From NCBI GenBank assembly GCA_021813905.1, contig JAKAJH010000025.1, positions 1-47,011 on the forward strand: a stretch of DNA of 47,011 nucleotides, written 5' to 3'. Source of the DNA: Bacteroidota bacterium (GTDB lineage Bacteria; Bacteroidota; Ignavibacteria; UBA10030). The translations under genes and the position numbers were made by a program. The notes beneath the pieces are model-generated. The model was given only the letters and a program-made list of their open reading frames with translations, made no database searches and was not told where the DNA came from. Positions 1 through 9,912 of this stretch are shown in pieces (within the stretch, counting starts at the first letter, position 1; every line of letters starts with the position of its first letter).

Positions 1-1
1 C

Positions 2-2113
2 GCAAGCATCTTTGACGAGAAAGCGAATCCGTACCTGCAAGTCCTCAATTCGCCGCAAGGTTGGTTGGGGATTGATTCGAGTGCCACATCCCTGCAAATG
101 TATTACGAGACAATCTCGTACGGCTTCAAGACTGCCTATCCTGACCCTGTGCAGGCTGCTCAGATCGCTTACTCATTATGGAAACAGGCACGCCGTGATC
201 TCAACCGGCGCTACGACAACACGTGGGATTATTCGGTGGAGGGAAACATCGGCGGTCCGCTGTCGGAGCGGGCGCGGATGTTTTTGGCGATGCAGGTCGA
301 GAATGAATGGCCCGTTCTCCCCACGCCGGAGCCGGACGTGAACCGCCAACTGATGGGCAACGTGACATACGATGTGGCGGGGGGACTGAGCCTGCGCCTC
401 AGCGGCACATACTCCAGCCGGAACGGCCACCTGTTGCCGGGATTGCGCAGCAGCAACTATTCGAACTTCTACAACTGGCTGTGGGATCGCGTCATCGGGC
501 TCCCGAATCTGCGCGAAGATAACGGGCAGATCGGCGTGCGGATGGTCTATGCCTCCAGCAACAGCACGATGTACGAGATGAAGGTGAACTACCTGAGCAC
601 CGCCTATGCCGACGGTGTGAAGGTGGCGTCGCCCGACCGGTACGTCTCGGACGATCTCAAGCTCGATATCTGGTCGTACTACAATACTCCTGACGGTTTC
701 CGGCTCGGCCAGATGGATAACGATTTCCGCGACGAAAAGACCAAAACGTTCTCCGTGGACGCATCGATCACCAGTCAGCTGTCGTTCTCGCATCTGCTCC
801 TCGCCGGCCTGCAATTCAACTCCTACGCGATCAACGTGAACAATCAGACGACGATGTCCACGCAGGGCAACGAGCGGCTGGAGGTGTATCGGGCGAGTCC
901 GTACGAACTGGGGATCTACGCGCAGGACAAAATGGAATTCCAGGGCATGATCGCCAACGTTGGCTTGCGGCTGGATGTTTATAATCAGAACGTGGACTTC
1001 TACACCGACCAGTTCTCGCCCTTCCGCATCCGCACGAGCGACACGTCCTGGTACTATGACCCTGCACTGGCGCACCGGCAAACGACGCCGGTCATCGGCC
1101 GGCTGCAGCCCCGGGTCGGTATCTCATTTCCCGTGTCGGTCTCGACGGTGTTCCACCTGAATTACGGCTCGTTCATGCAGCGTCCGTCATTCGAGCGCAC
1201 GGTCTATCTGCGCCTGCCGCGGGAGAACTACAACTCGATGACGCTCGGCAATCCGCTGCTGAAGCCGCAGGATACGAAGAGCTACGACGTGGGCCTGATG
1301 CAGGCGCTGGGCGAGGGTTTCACGCTCGACGTGAGCGGGTACTACAAGGATGTCAAGAACCTGATCCAGCGGGCGTTCTACTACGATCAGATGGGGACGA
1401 GCTACAGCACGTTCGTGAACCGTGACTACGCGGACATCCGCGGATTCAGCGTCAAACTCGTCCGGCACCGCGGGATCATCAGCGGATCGTTGAAGTACAA
1501 TTACGGTGTCGCGACCGGGAAGAGCGGCAATGCCTTCCTCGCCACGCCGGTCTACAAGGAGGAGCCGTCGGGCGGCGTGATCGCCGAACTGCCGAGTCCG
1601 AAGGATATCGTCCTGGACTTCGACCGCACCCACAATCTGATCCTGAATCTGAACATCGCGACCCCGGAGAGCTGGGGCCCCGACGTGCTCGGCACGAACC
1701 CGCTGGAGAATTTCACGGTCAGCGTGAACTCGTTCGCGCGCAGCGGCCGGCCGTACACCTATGATATGCAGGGGCTGGGGCTGATCAACAACAAGCGGTC
1801 ACCGGCGGAATACAACACGAACCTGAAGATCAGCCGGAAACTGCCGCGCTTCTTCGGCACGACCGCCACCGTGTACATGGAAGTGCTGAACGTCTTCAAC
1901 CAGCGGATCTACTCGTTCAATCCCGTGTTCGGGACCGGGACGGTCGAGAATGCGGCGAACACGATCACGAACCAGAACGTGTCGCTGTATGAGCAGGATC
2001 CGGATTTGCTGCGCTACTATTCGGTGTCGGGATCGTTCCTGGTGGATCAGACCTTCCTGCTGTACGGGAATTCGCCCCGGTCATACTACATCGGCCTTGC
2101 GTTGAACTTCTAA
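2..2113 (+). CDS. TonB-dependent outer-membrane receptor, C-terminal part (5' truncated by window)
   Basis: The frame is open from the first bases of the window, so the N-terminal signal, any carboxypeptidase-like domain and the plug lie upstream; an internal TTG at 65 is not a credible start. What remains is a long run of alternating beta-strands typical of a 22-strand barrel. It includes the family-typical segment GNPLLKPQDTKSYDVGLM, where the barrel is re-entered after an extracellular loop, and it ends in LALNF with the terminal aromatic residue used for outer-membrane insertion. By family it imports oligosaccharides using TonB energy. It starts the uronate-polysaccharide gene run, 17 bases before the next gene. 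No SusD-like gene follows. TonB receptor call is secure; the substrate (uronic-acid oligosaccharide) is inferred from neighbours. Confidence 0.9.
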   Translation, partial: ASIFDEKANPYLQVLNSPQGWLGIDSSATSLQMYYETISYGFKTAYPDPVQAAQIAYSLWKQARRDLNRRYDNTWDYSVEGNIGGPLSERARMFLAMQVENEWPVLPTPEPDVNRQLMGNVTYDVAGGLSLRLSGTYSSRNGHLLPGLRSSNYSNFYNWLWDRVIGLPNLREDNGQIGVRMVYASSNSTMYEMKVNYLSTAYADGVKVASPDRYVSDDLKLDIWSYYNTPDGFRLGQMDNDFRDEKTKTFSVDASITSQLSFSHLLLAGLQFNSYAINVNNQTTMSTQGNERLEVYRASPYELGIYAQDKMEFQGMIANVGLRLDVYNQNVDFYTDQFSPFRIRTSDTSWYYDPALAHRQTTPVIGRLQPRVGISFPVSVSTVFHLNYGSFMQRPSFERTVYLRLPRENYNSMTLGNPLLKPQDTKSYDVGLMQALGEGFTLDVSGYYKDVKNLIQRAFYYDQMGTSYSTFVNRDYADIRGFSVKLVRHRGIISGSLKYNYGVATGKSGNAFLATPVYKEEPSGGVIAELPSPKDIVLDFDRTHNLILNLNIATPESWGPDVLGTNPLENFTVSVNSFARSGRPYTYDMQGLGLINNKRSPAEYNTNLKISRKLPRFFGTTATVYMEVLNVFNQRIYSFNPVFGTGTVENAANTITNQNVSLYEQDPDLLRYYSVSGSFLVDQTFLLYGNSPRSYYIGLALNF

Positions 2114-2130
2114 GCGTCCGGAGAGACAGA

Positions 2131-4383
2131 ATGAACAGACTTGCGATCCTCATGACGGCACTGACGCTGGGAGCGACCGGCGTGTGGGGGCAGCAGCCCG
2201 TGATGCAGCGGAACTACGAGATCCATCGGCGGGGGATGCTGCACGAGACGATCTTCAATACGGGCGAGATTGGCCGCGCGTACGACCAGGGTAACTCCGG
2301 CAGCGTCGCCGGCGTTCCGTCCTTCGAATGGCCCGGCAATTCCGCGCAGATCATCGACGGCAAATCGTACAACGGGCAGTACAACTCGCTGGGCGGTGGC
2401 GTCTACCTGGGCGTGAATTCGCCCGACAGTGCGTCGCGGTGGTATGCGCTCTGTGGCGGCGTTGGCTCAAGCACCAGCGAAGTCGTGTGGGGACGCTACA
2501 GTTTTCCGCTGGGCCTCGAACGGCGCGAGAACTATCCGCTGCTGCCCGACGGGAGTATCAATCCCGGCTACGACCGGAACGAGGCGGAAGAGATCATCAC
2601 CTCGCGGTGGGCCACGAACACGGGCATCACGGTGACCCGCACCAGCCGCGCGTGGAGCAATCCGGATTATGACGATTTCATCATCTACGAATATGAGATG
2701 GAGAACACCGGCGACCGGAACGGCGACGGTGCCGTGGAATCAAACGCGACGCTCAATGAGGTGTTTGTCTGCTTCATGTATTCGCTCACGCCGTCCATGT
2801 TCGGTTATGAGCGGAAGATGAACCGATGGCGCGGATCGGATTTCGAGTCGCAGAATGCGGGCCTTGGCAACGAACGGGCGCGGTTTGACCGCCGGCGGTG
2901 GCTGAATTACACCATCGATGCCAACGGCAAACCGGATCCCCAATATTATGACGTGTGGGCCCGCACCGGCGAACACGGGGGCGGGTTGAACTCGCCGCAG
3001 GCCGTCGGATTCGTAATGCTGCATATCGATACCACGTATCTGGCGAATCCGGACGAGACCAACATCACGGCGCCGCTCTCCACGACGCAGGCTGCGGCCA
3101 TCTGGGGGCCGAACAACCACCCGAAGCAGCCGCTGGTGAATCGGCTGCACAGCTCGAGCGTCCCCTCCACCAAGCCGACCACTTCGTCGGACGGGATCAT
3201 GGATGTGCAGTACGTGTATCGCGCGAACAAGCCGATCACCGACACGATCAACTATCCGCCCGAATGGTACGGCCGGGGCAGCTTCAACTGGCGCCAGAGC
3301 CGCAAGTTCGCCGTGAGCCGGTTCATGGTGCTCGGGCCGTACGTCCTGCCGCACGGCGCGAAGATCCGGTTCGCCCTGGCGGAAGTCGCGGGCTACGGGG
3401 CGGCGCACCGGTGGCAGACCGATGCCGGCATGAAGGATGAAGGCGGCAGCTGCGGCGAGGATTGCGGCGAGGCTTCCTTCGTCGGGACGCCGTATGCGTT
3501 CAATCCGGTGCCGAACTGGGACACAACCATCACGTATGGCGGGCCGACCGGAACGGCGTTCACCTACGGCAGCACGCACCTGAGCACCTACAAGCTCCCC
3601 GACTACGTGAACTCCTCGGTCGTCACGGTCCGTGAGGTCGCCGACCGGGCGATCCAGACCTACCTGGGTGGGCCGCTGGTGAACTATGACTCCACGCAGT
3701 TCTGGCCGGAGTACACGTCGTCGCACGGCGTCTATGTCGTGCCGAACTCCGTGATCTCACCGATCTTCACCATCAAAGCGGATTCGCTGCCGCGGAATCT
3801 CCTCGAGTGGGGCACCCAGGTCGAGCCGCTCATCGGCGCGACGTTCAGCCATTACGAGGTCTCGCGCGCTCCGTCGGCGTTGGGTCCGTGGACGCGGCTG
3901 GACAGCGTCGGAGCGGAGGATCCGCGCTACTACGCGAACGGCGCGTATCATTTCCCCGACCTGCAGCCGAAGATCGGCGAGTTCTTCTATTACTCGGTGG
4001 TGTCGGTGGACACCAACGGCTTCCGGAGTCCACGGAACAACACCGTCCTGCATGAGACGCAGCAGCTGAGTCGCAACAATGGCGCGCAGACCAGGGATAT
4101 TTACGTCGTGCCCAACCCGTTCCTCATCCGGTCCGGATATATCGGCGGCAACGCGCCGGAGAACCGGCTCTGCTTCGTGAACCTGCCGCGCGTCTGCACC
4201 ATCCGCATCTACTCGTACAGCGGACAGCTGGTGAACACCATCGAGCACAATGCGGACGTGGATGCGCAGTCGTGGTACCAGGTGACGCGCAACAACCAGC
4301 AGATCGCGTCGGGAATCTACTTCTTCGTGGTGGACACGCCGGGCGGCACGAGGTCGCACGGGAAATTCGTGGTCATTCGGTGA
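2131..4383 (+). CDS. Secreted protein with C-terminal type IX / FlgD-like sorting domain
   Basis: 750 residues. The ATG has GGAGAG upstream. An N-terminal signal peptide ends near VWGQQ. The middle (about residues 20-560) is not a family I can name; it has a DRNGDG acidic loop that could bind calcium. Around 560-640 it looks like a fibronectin-III/Ig-like module. The last 90 residues begin with VVPNPF and include TIRIYSYSGQL and ASGIYFFVV, ending HGKFVVIR, the pattern of T9SS sorting domains. It sits directly between the TonB receptor and two PorV-like barrels, where a SusD-like surface binding protein would be expected. A role as surface glycan-binding partner of the receptor is inference. 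No catalytic motif was recognised. Confidence 0.75.
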   Translation: MNRLAILMTALTLGATGVWGQQPVMQRNYEIHRRGMLHETIFNTGEIGRAYDQGNSGSVAGVPSFEWPGNSAQIIDGKSYNGQYNSLGGGVYLGVNSPDSASRWYALCGGVGSSTSEVVWGRYSFPLGLERRENYPLLPDGSINPGYDRNEAEEIITSRWATNTGITVTRTSRAWSNPDYDDFIIYEYEMENTGDRNGDGAVESNATLNEVFVCFMYSLTPSMFGYERKMNRWRGSDFESQNAGLGNERARFDRRRWLNYTIDANGKPDPQYYDVWARTGEHGGGLNSPQAVGFVMLHIDTTYLANPDETNITAPLSTTQAAAIWGPNNHPKQPLVNRLHSSSVPSTKPTTSSDGIMDVQYVYRANKPITDTINYPPEWYGRGSFNWRQSRKFAVSRFMVLGPYVLPHGAKIRFALAEVAGYGAAHRWQTDAGMKDEGGSCGEDCGEASFVGTPYAFNPVPNWDTTITYGGPTGTAFTYGSTHLSTYKLPDYVNSSVVTVREVADRAIQTYLGGPLVNYDSTQFWPEYTSSHGVYVVPNSVISPIFTIKADSLPRNLLEWGTQVEPLIGATFSHYEVSRAPSALGPWTRLDSVGAEDPRYYANGAYHFPDLQPKIGEFFYYSVVSVDTNGFRSPRNNTVLHETQQLSRNNGAQTRDIYVVPNPFLIRSGYIGGNAPENRLCFVNLPRVCTIRIYSYSGQLVNTIEHNADVDAQSWYQVTRNNQQIASGIYFFVVDTPGGTRSHGKFVVIR

Positions 4384-4394
4384 GGACAGGCGCC

Positions 4395-5435
4395 ATGAGA
4401 ACACTTCGTCTTTTCTCCATCATTGCGACGACGGTCCTGATCGGGCTTCTCGCCGCGCCGGCAACGGCGCAGAAAGTGGGCGTGTCGAGTCTGCAGTTCC
4501 TGAAGGTCATGCCGACGGCACGAGCCACGGCCATGGGAGAAGCGTACGTCGCCACGGCCCGTGGCGTGGATGCCGCGTTCTGGAATCCGGCCGGTCTCTC
4601 GGCCATCACGTCGCACGAGATCACGTCCACGTACACCCTGTGGCTGTTCGATACAAAGCAGGCGGCACTGGCCTACGGCCTCTCGCTGGGAAACTGGGGG
4701 CAGTTCGCGGTGCAGTTTCAGATGACCGACATCGGCGCGATCCGCGAAACGAGCACGGATCTGCTCGGATACGATGCGAACGGCGGCTATCGCGACGGCT
4801 TCACCGGCCGGACGTTCACACCGTCGTCGTGGCTGGTGGGACTGTCGTACGGCCGGCAGCTGACGGATCACTTTTCCGTGGGCGTGACCGCCAAGTATGT
4901 CACGGAGTCGCTCTGGAACGGCAGCAGCATCACGGTGGCCAACATCTACGGGACACCCGAGACATTTCAGACGTCGGTCGGCGCGCTGCTGTTCGATGTC
5001 GGCATGGCATACGAGACGGGGTACCGGACCATCCGGATCGGCGCCGCGGTGCAGAACTTCGGCGAGCAGATCCGGTTCGCGCAGGAAGATTATCCCGCTC
5101 CGCTGATGTTCCGCCTCGGCCTCGCCGCCGACATGATCGGCACCGACGCGATCGTCGCCGAGTCGGCGGAGAACCGGCTGACCATCGAAGGAGACATCCT
5201 CCAGCCGAACGACTATGACCAGCAGCTGCACTTCGGCGTCGAATACGGCTTCGCGGATGCGCTGTTCCTTCGGGCTGGCTACAAGTGGAACTATGACGCC
5301 GACGGCCTGACGTTCGGCGGCGGAGCCCGGGTCACGGTCGCAGGCACGCGCCTCGGAGTGGATTACAGCTTCGGGAGCATGGGCGAGTACCTGACCAACG
5401 TCCATCGGATCACCTTAGGAGTGAACTTCCAATGA
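4395..5435 (+). CDS. PorV/PorQ-family outer-membrane beta-barrel protein
   Basis: 346 residues. The ATG at 4395 was chosen over an upstream in-frame start because a clean signal peptide (MRTLRLFSIIATTVLIG..., cleavage near PATAQ) begins there. Just after it comes the family signature ARATAMGEAYVA...DAAFWNPAGL, shared by PorV/PorQ and FadL-like barrels. The rest is a regular barrel ending GVNFQ. PorV in known type IX systems shuttles folded cargo to the sortase-like PorU. Here the gene lies in a polysaccharide locus beside sorting-domain proteins, so a dedicated secretion or attachment role is possible but inferred. Its stop overlaps the start of the next gene by four bases (ATGA), implying translational coupling. 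Confidence 0.8.
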   Translation: MRTLRLFSIIATTVLIGLLAAPATAQKVGVSSLQFLKVMPTARATAMGEAYVATARGVDAAFWNPAGLSAITSHEITSTYTLWLFDTKQAALAYGLSLGNWGQFAVQFQMTDIGAIRETSTDLLGYDANGGYRDGFTGRTFTPSSWLVGLSYGRQLTDHFSVGVTAKYVTESLWNGSSITVANIYGTPETFQTSVGALLFDVGMAYETGYRTIRIGAAVQNFGEQIRFAQEDYPAPLMFRLGLAADMIGTDAIVAESAENRLTIEGDILQPNDYDQQLHFGVEYGFADALFLRAGYKWNYDADGLTFGGGARVTVAGTRLGVDYSFGSMGEYLTNVHRITLGVNFQ

Positions 5436-6904
5436 CAACCCGAACGCGTTTCATCGCCTGGTATGTGGCGCTCGCGCTGGCGTCCGGACAATTCCTGATG
5501 GCGCAGGATGTGGCTCCGGCGCTGAACTTCCAGCGGGCCGACAATTCCGTTGTTGGAAGCGCACGGGCGCGGGCAATGGGCTCGGCGGCGGTGGCGGCCG
5601 GCAACGATGCCACCGCAATGTTCGTGAACCCCGCGATCCTCGGTGACCTTTCGGCGTTCGAAATCCGTCTGGGCGGACAGGCGTTTCATCCTGTCGACGG
5701 GGAGACGCAGGAGTGGCATCCCACGCGCTTGTATGCGGAGCTGAGCCTGCTACTGGAGAATCGCATGGGCGGCATCATCAACCAGGGGCAGGACTCTGCC
5801 GCAGTGGCGCTCAAGCACGCCTACGACAATCTCGGTCCCGATTGGAAACGCAGCGCCGACCTCGCACGGCCGTCCCTGGCGGCCGCGGCACTCCCGCTGG
5901 CCAACGGCACGGACAAACTGGTGGTGGGCCTGGGATACGCGGAGATGATGAACCTGAACTACTACTTCCAGAACAACAACGCGCTCGATCCCAACATCGG
6001 CCAGATGCGGCCGTCTCCGGTCGCCCGGCTCACGTCGAAGAATGATTCTTTGCCGGTACAGTGGTTCCATTACATTGCGCAACGGGAGGGAGGGGTGTAC
6101 GGGATCACACCGTCGATCGGCTTCGGATTCGGTGAGCATTTCCGTCTCGGCATTGCTGCGACGATCCTCACCGGGAAGACTGATGACCGGGAGGACCGGG
6201 TCATGCGGGGCCTCATTACGCTGCGGGCCAACAGCGCCAGCACGTACAACGTCTTCAGCGTCGATTCCATCGACGCCCGAACCCTCCGCAGCGGAACGTC
6301 CACCTTCTCGGGCACGATGCTGAATATCGGCCTGCTGTGGAAAGGAGAGTCGTACTCTGCCGGTCTGTCGATCAAGCCGGCGTACACGCTGGTCCGCGAC
6401 TGGGAGCGCACGGTCCGGGCGGATTCCATGGGATCGTCCGCCACGTACACGGAAACGGGAACCGACAAGCTTCAGGTCCCGGCCATCGTCAGCGTGGGAC
6501 TGGCGATTTATCCGTCGGAACGGGTCGTCGTCGGCATGGACTACGAATTTCGCGGCTACGGAAGTTCGACGATGCTTCTGAACAGCGACACCACGATCGC
6601 GCCCTGGGTGAACACGCAGGTATTCCGTCTGGGCGGCGAATACCGGGCGGCGCGATGGCTGAAGGTCCGGTTGGGATATCGGGAGGATGTGCAGGCGATC
6701 GTTCCGGCGGGTGCGGCCATCCTCGACGATCCGGTGCGCGGATCGGTGTACTCGGCCGGCCTCGGCTTCACGTTCGGTCCGTGGGCGGTGGACCTGGCCT
6801 ACGAGTACGGAGTGACACAATTCTACGACGCGTGGGAATCGAACATCAACTATCAGACGCACGAATCTCACAATCTCACGGTCGAGTGCGGATACCGGTT
6901 CTGA
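5432..6904 (+). CDS. PorV/FadL-like outer-membrane beta-barrel protein (second copy)
   Basis: 490 residues with a signal peptide ending near FLMAQ. The early segment SARARAMGSAAVAAGNDATAMFVNPAILG matches the PorV/OmpP1-FadL start-of-barrel signature. Alternating strands continue to the C-terminal aromatic VECGYRF. It overlaps the preceding PorV-like gene by ATGA and has TAGGAG upstream. It is about 140 residues longer than its neighbour, mostly in the middle, so it is a diverged paralogue rather than a recent duplicate. Two activities fit: a type IX accessory barrel, or a hydrophobic/oligosaccharide channel. The sequence does not decide between them. Confidence 0.72.
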   Translation: MTTRTRFIAWYVALALASGQFLMAQDVAPALNFQRADNSVVGSARARAMGSAAVAAGNDATAMFVNPAILGDLSAFEIRLGGQAFHPVDGETQEWHPTRLYAELSLLLENRMGGIINQGQDSAAVALKHAYDNLGPDWKRSADLARPSLAAAALPLANGTDKLVVGLGYAEMMNLNYYFQNNNALDPNIGQMRPSPVARLTSKNDSLPVQWFHYIAQREGGVYGITPSIGFGFGEHFRLGIAATILTGKTDDREDRVMRGLITLRANSASTYNVFSVDSIDARTLRSGTSTFSGTMLNIGLLWKGESYSAGLSIKPAYTLVRDWERTVRADSMGSSATYTETGTDKLQVPAIVSVGLAIYPSERVVVGMDYEFRGYGSSTMLLNSDTTIAPWVNTQVFRLGGEYRAARWLKVRLGYREDVQAIVPAGAAILDDPVRGSVYSAGLGFTFGPWAVDLAYEYGVTQFYDAWESNINYQTHESHNLTVECGYRF

Positions 6905-6922
6905 CAATTTTCGGAGCGAGTA

Positions 6923-7678
6923 ATGATCGATCTGACGAACAAGATTGCACTGGTCACGGGCGGAGCACGCGACATCGGACGGGCGGTGTCGGTCCGGCTT
7001 GCGCAGCAGGGCGCCCGCGTGGCACTGAACTACTTTGACAACCAGCCGGACGCCGAAGAGACGATCCGCCTCATCGAGGCGAACGGCGGCAAGGCGATCG
7101 CGGTCCAGGGTGATATGACGAAGATGACCGATGCCGAGCGATTCGTCGCCGCGGCGAAGAAGGCCTTCGGCGGTCCGGTGCACATCCTGGTCAACGTGGC
7201 GGGCGGACTCGTCGGCCGGAAGACGGTTGCGGAGATGGACGAGGCGTTCTGGGATTTTGTTATCGGCCTGAATTTGAAGTCGGTCTTCCTGGTCACCAAA
7301 GCCACGCTGCCGCACATGGCGGACGGCGGCGCGATCATCAACTTTGCATCGCAGGCGGCGCGGGACGGCGGCGGACCGGGAGCCACGGCGTATGCCAGCG
7401 CCAAGGCCGGCGTCCTGAACTTCACACGCGGACTTGCCAAAGAGCTCGGCCCGCGGCGGATCCGCGTCAACGCGATCTCGCCGGGGATGATCAATACGAC
7501 GTTTCATAACACCTTCACCAAGCCGGAAGTCCGGCAGCGCGTGGCCGCGTCCACGCCGCTCGGCCGGGAAGGGGAAGCACCCGAGGTGGCGGATCTGGTT
7601 GCCTACCTGGCCTCCGACAATGCCTCATTCATCAACGGCGAGTCGGTGGAGATCAACGGTGGCGTGTTCTTCTCCTGA
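6923..7678 (+). CDS. Short-chain dehydrogenase/reductase, probable DEH (unsaturated uronate) reductase
   Basis: 251 residues, a classical SDR. The Rossmann nucleotide motif is TGGARDIG (12-19), NNAG is altered to NVAG (91-94), and the catalytic tetrad is N117, S143, Y157 and K161 (YASAK). It ends in the usual NGESVEINGG segment. SDRs in alginate loci reduce 4-deoxy-L-erythro-5-hexoseulose uronate (DEH) to 2-keto-3-deoxygluconate with NAD(P)H. Position just before a PL17 oligoalginate lyase and KdgF supports that role. The exact substrate is inferred; a gluconate- or sugar-dehydrogenase activity is the alternative. Cytoplasmic, with no signal peptide. Confidence 0.7.
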   Translation: MIDLTNKIALVTGGARDIGRAVSVRLAQQGARVALNYFDNQPDAEETIRLIEANGGKAIAVQGDMTKMTDAERFVAAAKKAFGGPVHILVNVAGGLVGRKTVAEMDEAFWDFVIGLNLKSVFLVTKATLPHMADGGAIINFASQAARDGGGPGATAYASAKAGVLNFTRGLAKELGPRRIRVNAISPGMINTTFHNTFTKPEVRQRVAASTPLGREGEAPEVADLVAYLASDNASFINGESVEINGGVFFS

Positions 7679-7694
7679 TCGGAAAGGGCTTGTG

Positions 7695-9908
7695 ATGACG
7701 CTTTCTCGACGTCTTCGGCTGACGCTGCTCGCCGGATTCTTTCTGACCGGCGGCGCGCTGGGTCAGGGCGGCCACCCGAATCTGGTGCTGACGGCGGCGG
7801 ACATCGCCGCGATCCGCGAAGGACTGGGCAGATACCCGCTGTTCGACCGGTCATTCGCGGAGGCCCGCGCGGTGGTCGAGTCGGCCCTGGTGCGCCCGAT
7901 GGATGTCCCGGTGCCGAAGGACGCCGGCGGCTACACGCACGAACGGCACAAGCGGAACTACACCGAGATGCAACTGGCGGGCGTTCTCTACGCGGTGACG
8001 AAGGATGGACGCTATGCGCGCTTCATCCGCGACATGCTGATGAAATACGCCGCACTGTACCCGACGCTTGGGACGCATCCAAAGGCGGCATCGGAAGCGG
8101 CGGGACGCCTCTTCTGGCAGACGCTGAATGAGACGGTCTGGCTCGTGTACACGACGCAGGCGTATGACTGCGTGTATGACTGGCTGAGCCCTGCGGAGCG
8201 TCGTACCATCGAGAGCAAGGTGCTGCGTCCCCTGGCACGGTTCTTCGTAAAGGAGCATGCGGCGGAGTTTGACCGGATTCACAATCACGGCACCTGGATG
8301 GCGACCGCGGTCGGCCTGACCGGCTACGTGCTGGGCGATACGGATCTCGTGGCGAAGGCGTTGTACGGCACGAAGAAGGACCACACGACCGGATTCCTCC
8401 GTCAGATGGACCTGCTCTTTTCACCCGACGGCTATTATACCGAAGGGGCGTATTACGCACGCTACGCCATCATGCCGTTCTTCCTGTTTGCGCGGGCGAT
8501 CGAGAACAACCAGCCGGGCCTGCACATCTTCGAGTATCGGGGCCAACTGCTCCGCAAGGCTCTCTCCGCGGCCCTGCAGCTGACGAATACCAACGGGGCA
8601 TTTGTCCCGATCAATGATGCCCTGAAGGAAAAAACGTACCTCTCTCCGGAGATCGTGATCGCCCTTGACGAAACCTACGCGATCTACGGTCACGACCCGG
8701 GTCTGCTGGGGATCGCGAAGCAGCATGGGACCGTCATGCTCAGCGGTGCCGGACTGGCGGTTGCGCGCGGACTCGCTCGCGTACCGGACCCCCCGCCGTT
8801 TGCCTATGCCAGCATGGAAATGCGGGACGGGGGAGACGGCTTGCAGGGAGGGGTCGGCCTGTTGCGTTGGGGTCCGGTGGAAAATCAATCATTCTTCCTC
8901 ATGAAATACACGGCCCACGGCATGTCCCACGGCCACTACGACAAGTTGTCGATCCTGTACGACGATGCGGGCCGGGAGATCCTGCAGGACTACGGCGCCG
9001 CACGGTTCATCAACGTCGAGCCGAAAGACGGCGGACGCTACTTGCCGGAGACGAAGAAGTATTGCATGCAGACGATCGCACACAATACGGTGACGGTGGA
9101 CGAGCGGTCACACTACGACGGGAAGATCGAAGTGTCGGAGCAGTATCACGCCGACCGGCATTTCTTCTCCGCGTCTGATTCATCGCTGCAGGTGGTCAGC
9201 GCGAAGGTCGACAATGCGTATCCGGATGTCCGGATGCAGCGCACGAGCGCGATGGTGGCCGATCCGCATTTCATCCGACCGGTGATCATCGACGTGTTCC
9301 GGGTGATCTCGGGGAGCGAGCACCAGTATGATCTCCCGTTCTACTTCATGGGGCATCTGATCGAGACAAATGTCAGCTATTCAGCCCACGACCGCTCCCG
9401 AGCACCGCTGGGTGCGGCAAACGGCTATCAGTATCTCTGGAACGAGGCCGAGGGTCCCGCCAAGGGTATGACGCAGTTCTCGTGGCTGGCGGGCGAGCGG
9501 TTCTATTCGGTGTCCACCGCGGCGGACTCGTCCACGCAGGTCTACTTTGTCCGGATTGGCGCGTCCGACCCGAATTTCGACCTTCGCCCCGAAGCAGGCG
9601 TGATCCTGCGGACGCGGGCGAAGGAGCATGTGTTCGCATCGGTGATCGAGCCGCACGGCGTGTGGGATGGGAACGAGGAGTTTTGCCGCGGAGCCCGCAG
9701 CAGCATCACCGACATCCGTGTATTGGCGTCGACGGACGAAGGAACGGTGGTCGGGATCACGGACCTCGACGGACTCTCGTGGCAGTTCATGGTCACGAAC
9801 GGACCGGCCGATGATGGAGCGGCACATGCAATTACCGTGGATGGGACCACGTACCGCTGGACCGGCAACTTCCATCTCATTCGTCAGGCAGAATCCGGGA
9901 GGGAATGA
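7695..9908 (+). CDS. PL17-family oligoalginate lyase (heparinase II/III fold)
   Basis: 737 residues. The ATG at 7695 was chosen because AAAGGG precedes it and a signal peptide (cleavage near GALGQ) starts there. The N-terminal half is an alginate-lyase alpha/alpha toroid. The segment VPVPKDAGGYTHERHKRN and the following YPTLGTHP...GRLFWQTLNE are hallmark PL17 stretches. Likely catalytic residues are N197 and H198 (HNHGTW) and Y254 (GAYYARY), at the spacing of the Asn-His-Tyr set of characterised PL17 enzymes. The C-terminal half is a heparinase II/III beta-sandwich with the His cluster HGMSHGHYD (408-414). Known PL17 enzymes release unsaturated monouronate exolytically from alginate oligomers. 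No sorting domain, so probably periplasmic. Confidence 0.88.
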   Translation: MTLSRRLRLTLLAGFFLTGGALGQGGHPNLVLTAADIAAIREGLGRYPLFDRSFAEARAVVESALVRPMDVPVPKDAGGYTHERHKRNYTEMQLAGVLYAVTKDGRYARFIRDMLMKYAALYPTLGTHPKAASEAAGRLFWQTLNETVWLVYTTQAYDCVYDWLSPAERRTIESKVLRPLARFFVKEHAAEFDRIHNHGTWMATAVGLTGYVLGDTDLVAKALYGTKKDHTTGFLRQMDLLFSPDGYYTEGAYYARYAIMPFFLFARAIENNQPGLHIFEYRGQLLRKALSAALQLTNTNGAFVPINDALKEKTYLSPEIVIALDETYAIYGHDPGLLGIAKQHGTVMLSGAGLAVARGLARVPDPPPFAYASMEMRDGGDGLQGGVGLLRWGPVENQSFFLMKYTAHGMSHGHYDKLSILYDDAGREILQDYGAARFINVEPKDGGRYLPETKKYCMQTIAHNTVTVDERSHYDGKIEVSEQYHADRHFFSASDSSLQVVSAKVDNAYPDVRMQRTSAMVADPHFIRPVIIDVFRVISGSEHQYDLPFYFMGHLIETNVSYSAHDRSRAPLGAANGYQYLWNEAEGPAKGMTQFSWLAGERFYSVSTAADSSTQVYFVRIGASDPNFDLRPEAGVILRTRAKEHVFASVIEPHGVWDGNEEFCRGARSSITDIRVLASTDEGTVVGITDLDGLSWQFMVTNGPADDGAAHAITVDGTTYRWTGNFHLIRQAESGRE

Positions 9909-9912
9909 CAAC

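Noticed and set aside
176-1081. 301-aa open frame on the minus strand
   Set aside because: Lies entirely antisense to the TonB receptor; His/Arg/Val-rich composition typical of a GC-rich shadow frame and no recognisable domain.
5750-7507. 585-aa open frame on the minus strand
   Set aside because: Antisense to the second barrel gene and the SDR, both of which have clear family motifs; the translation is Arg-rich with no motif.
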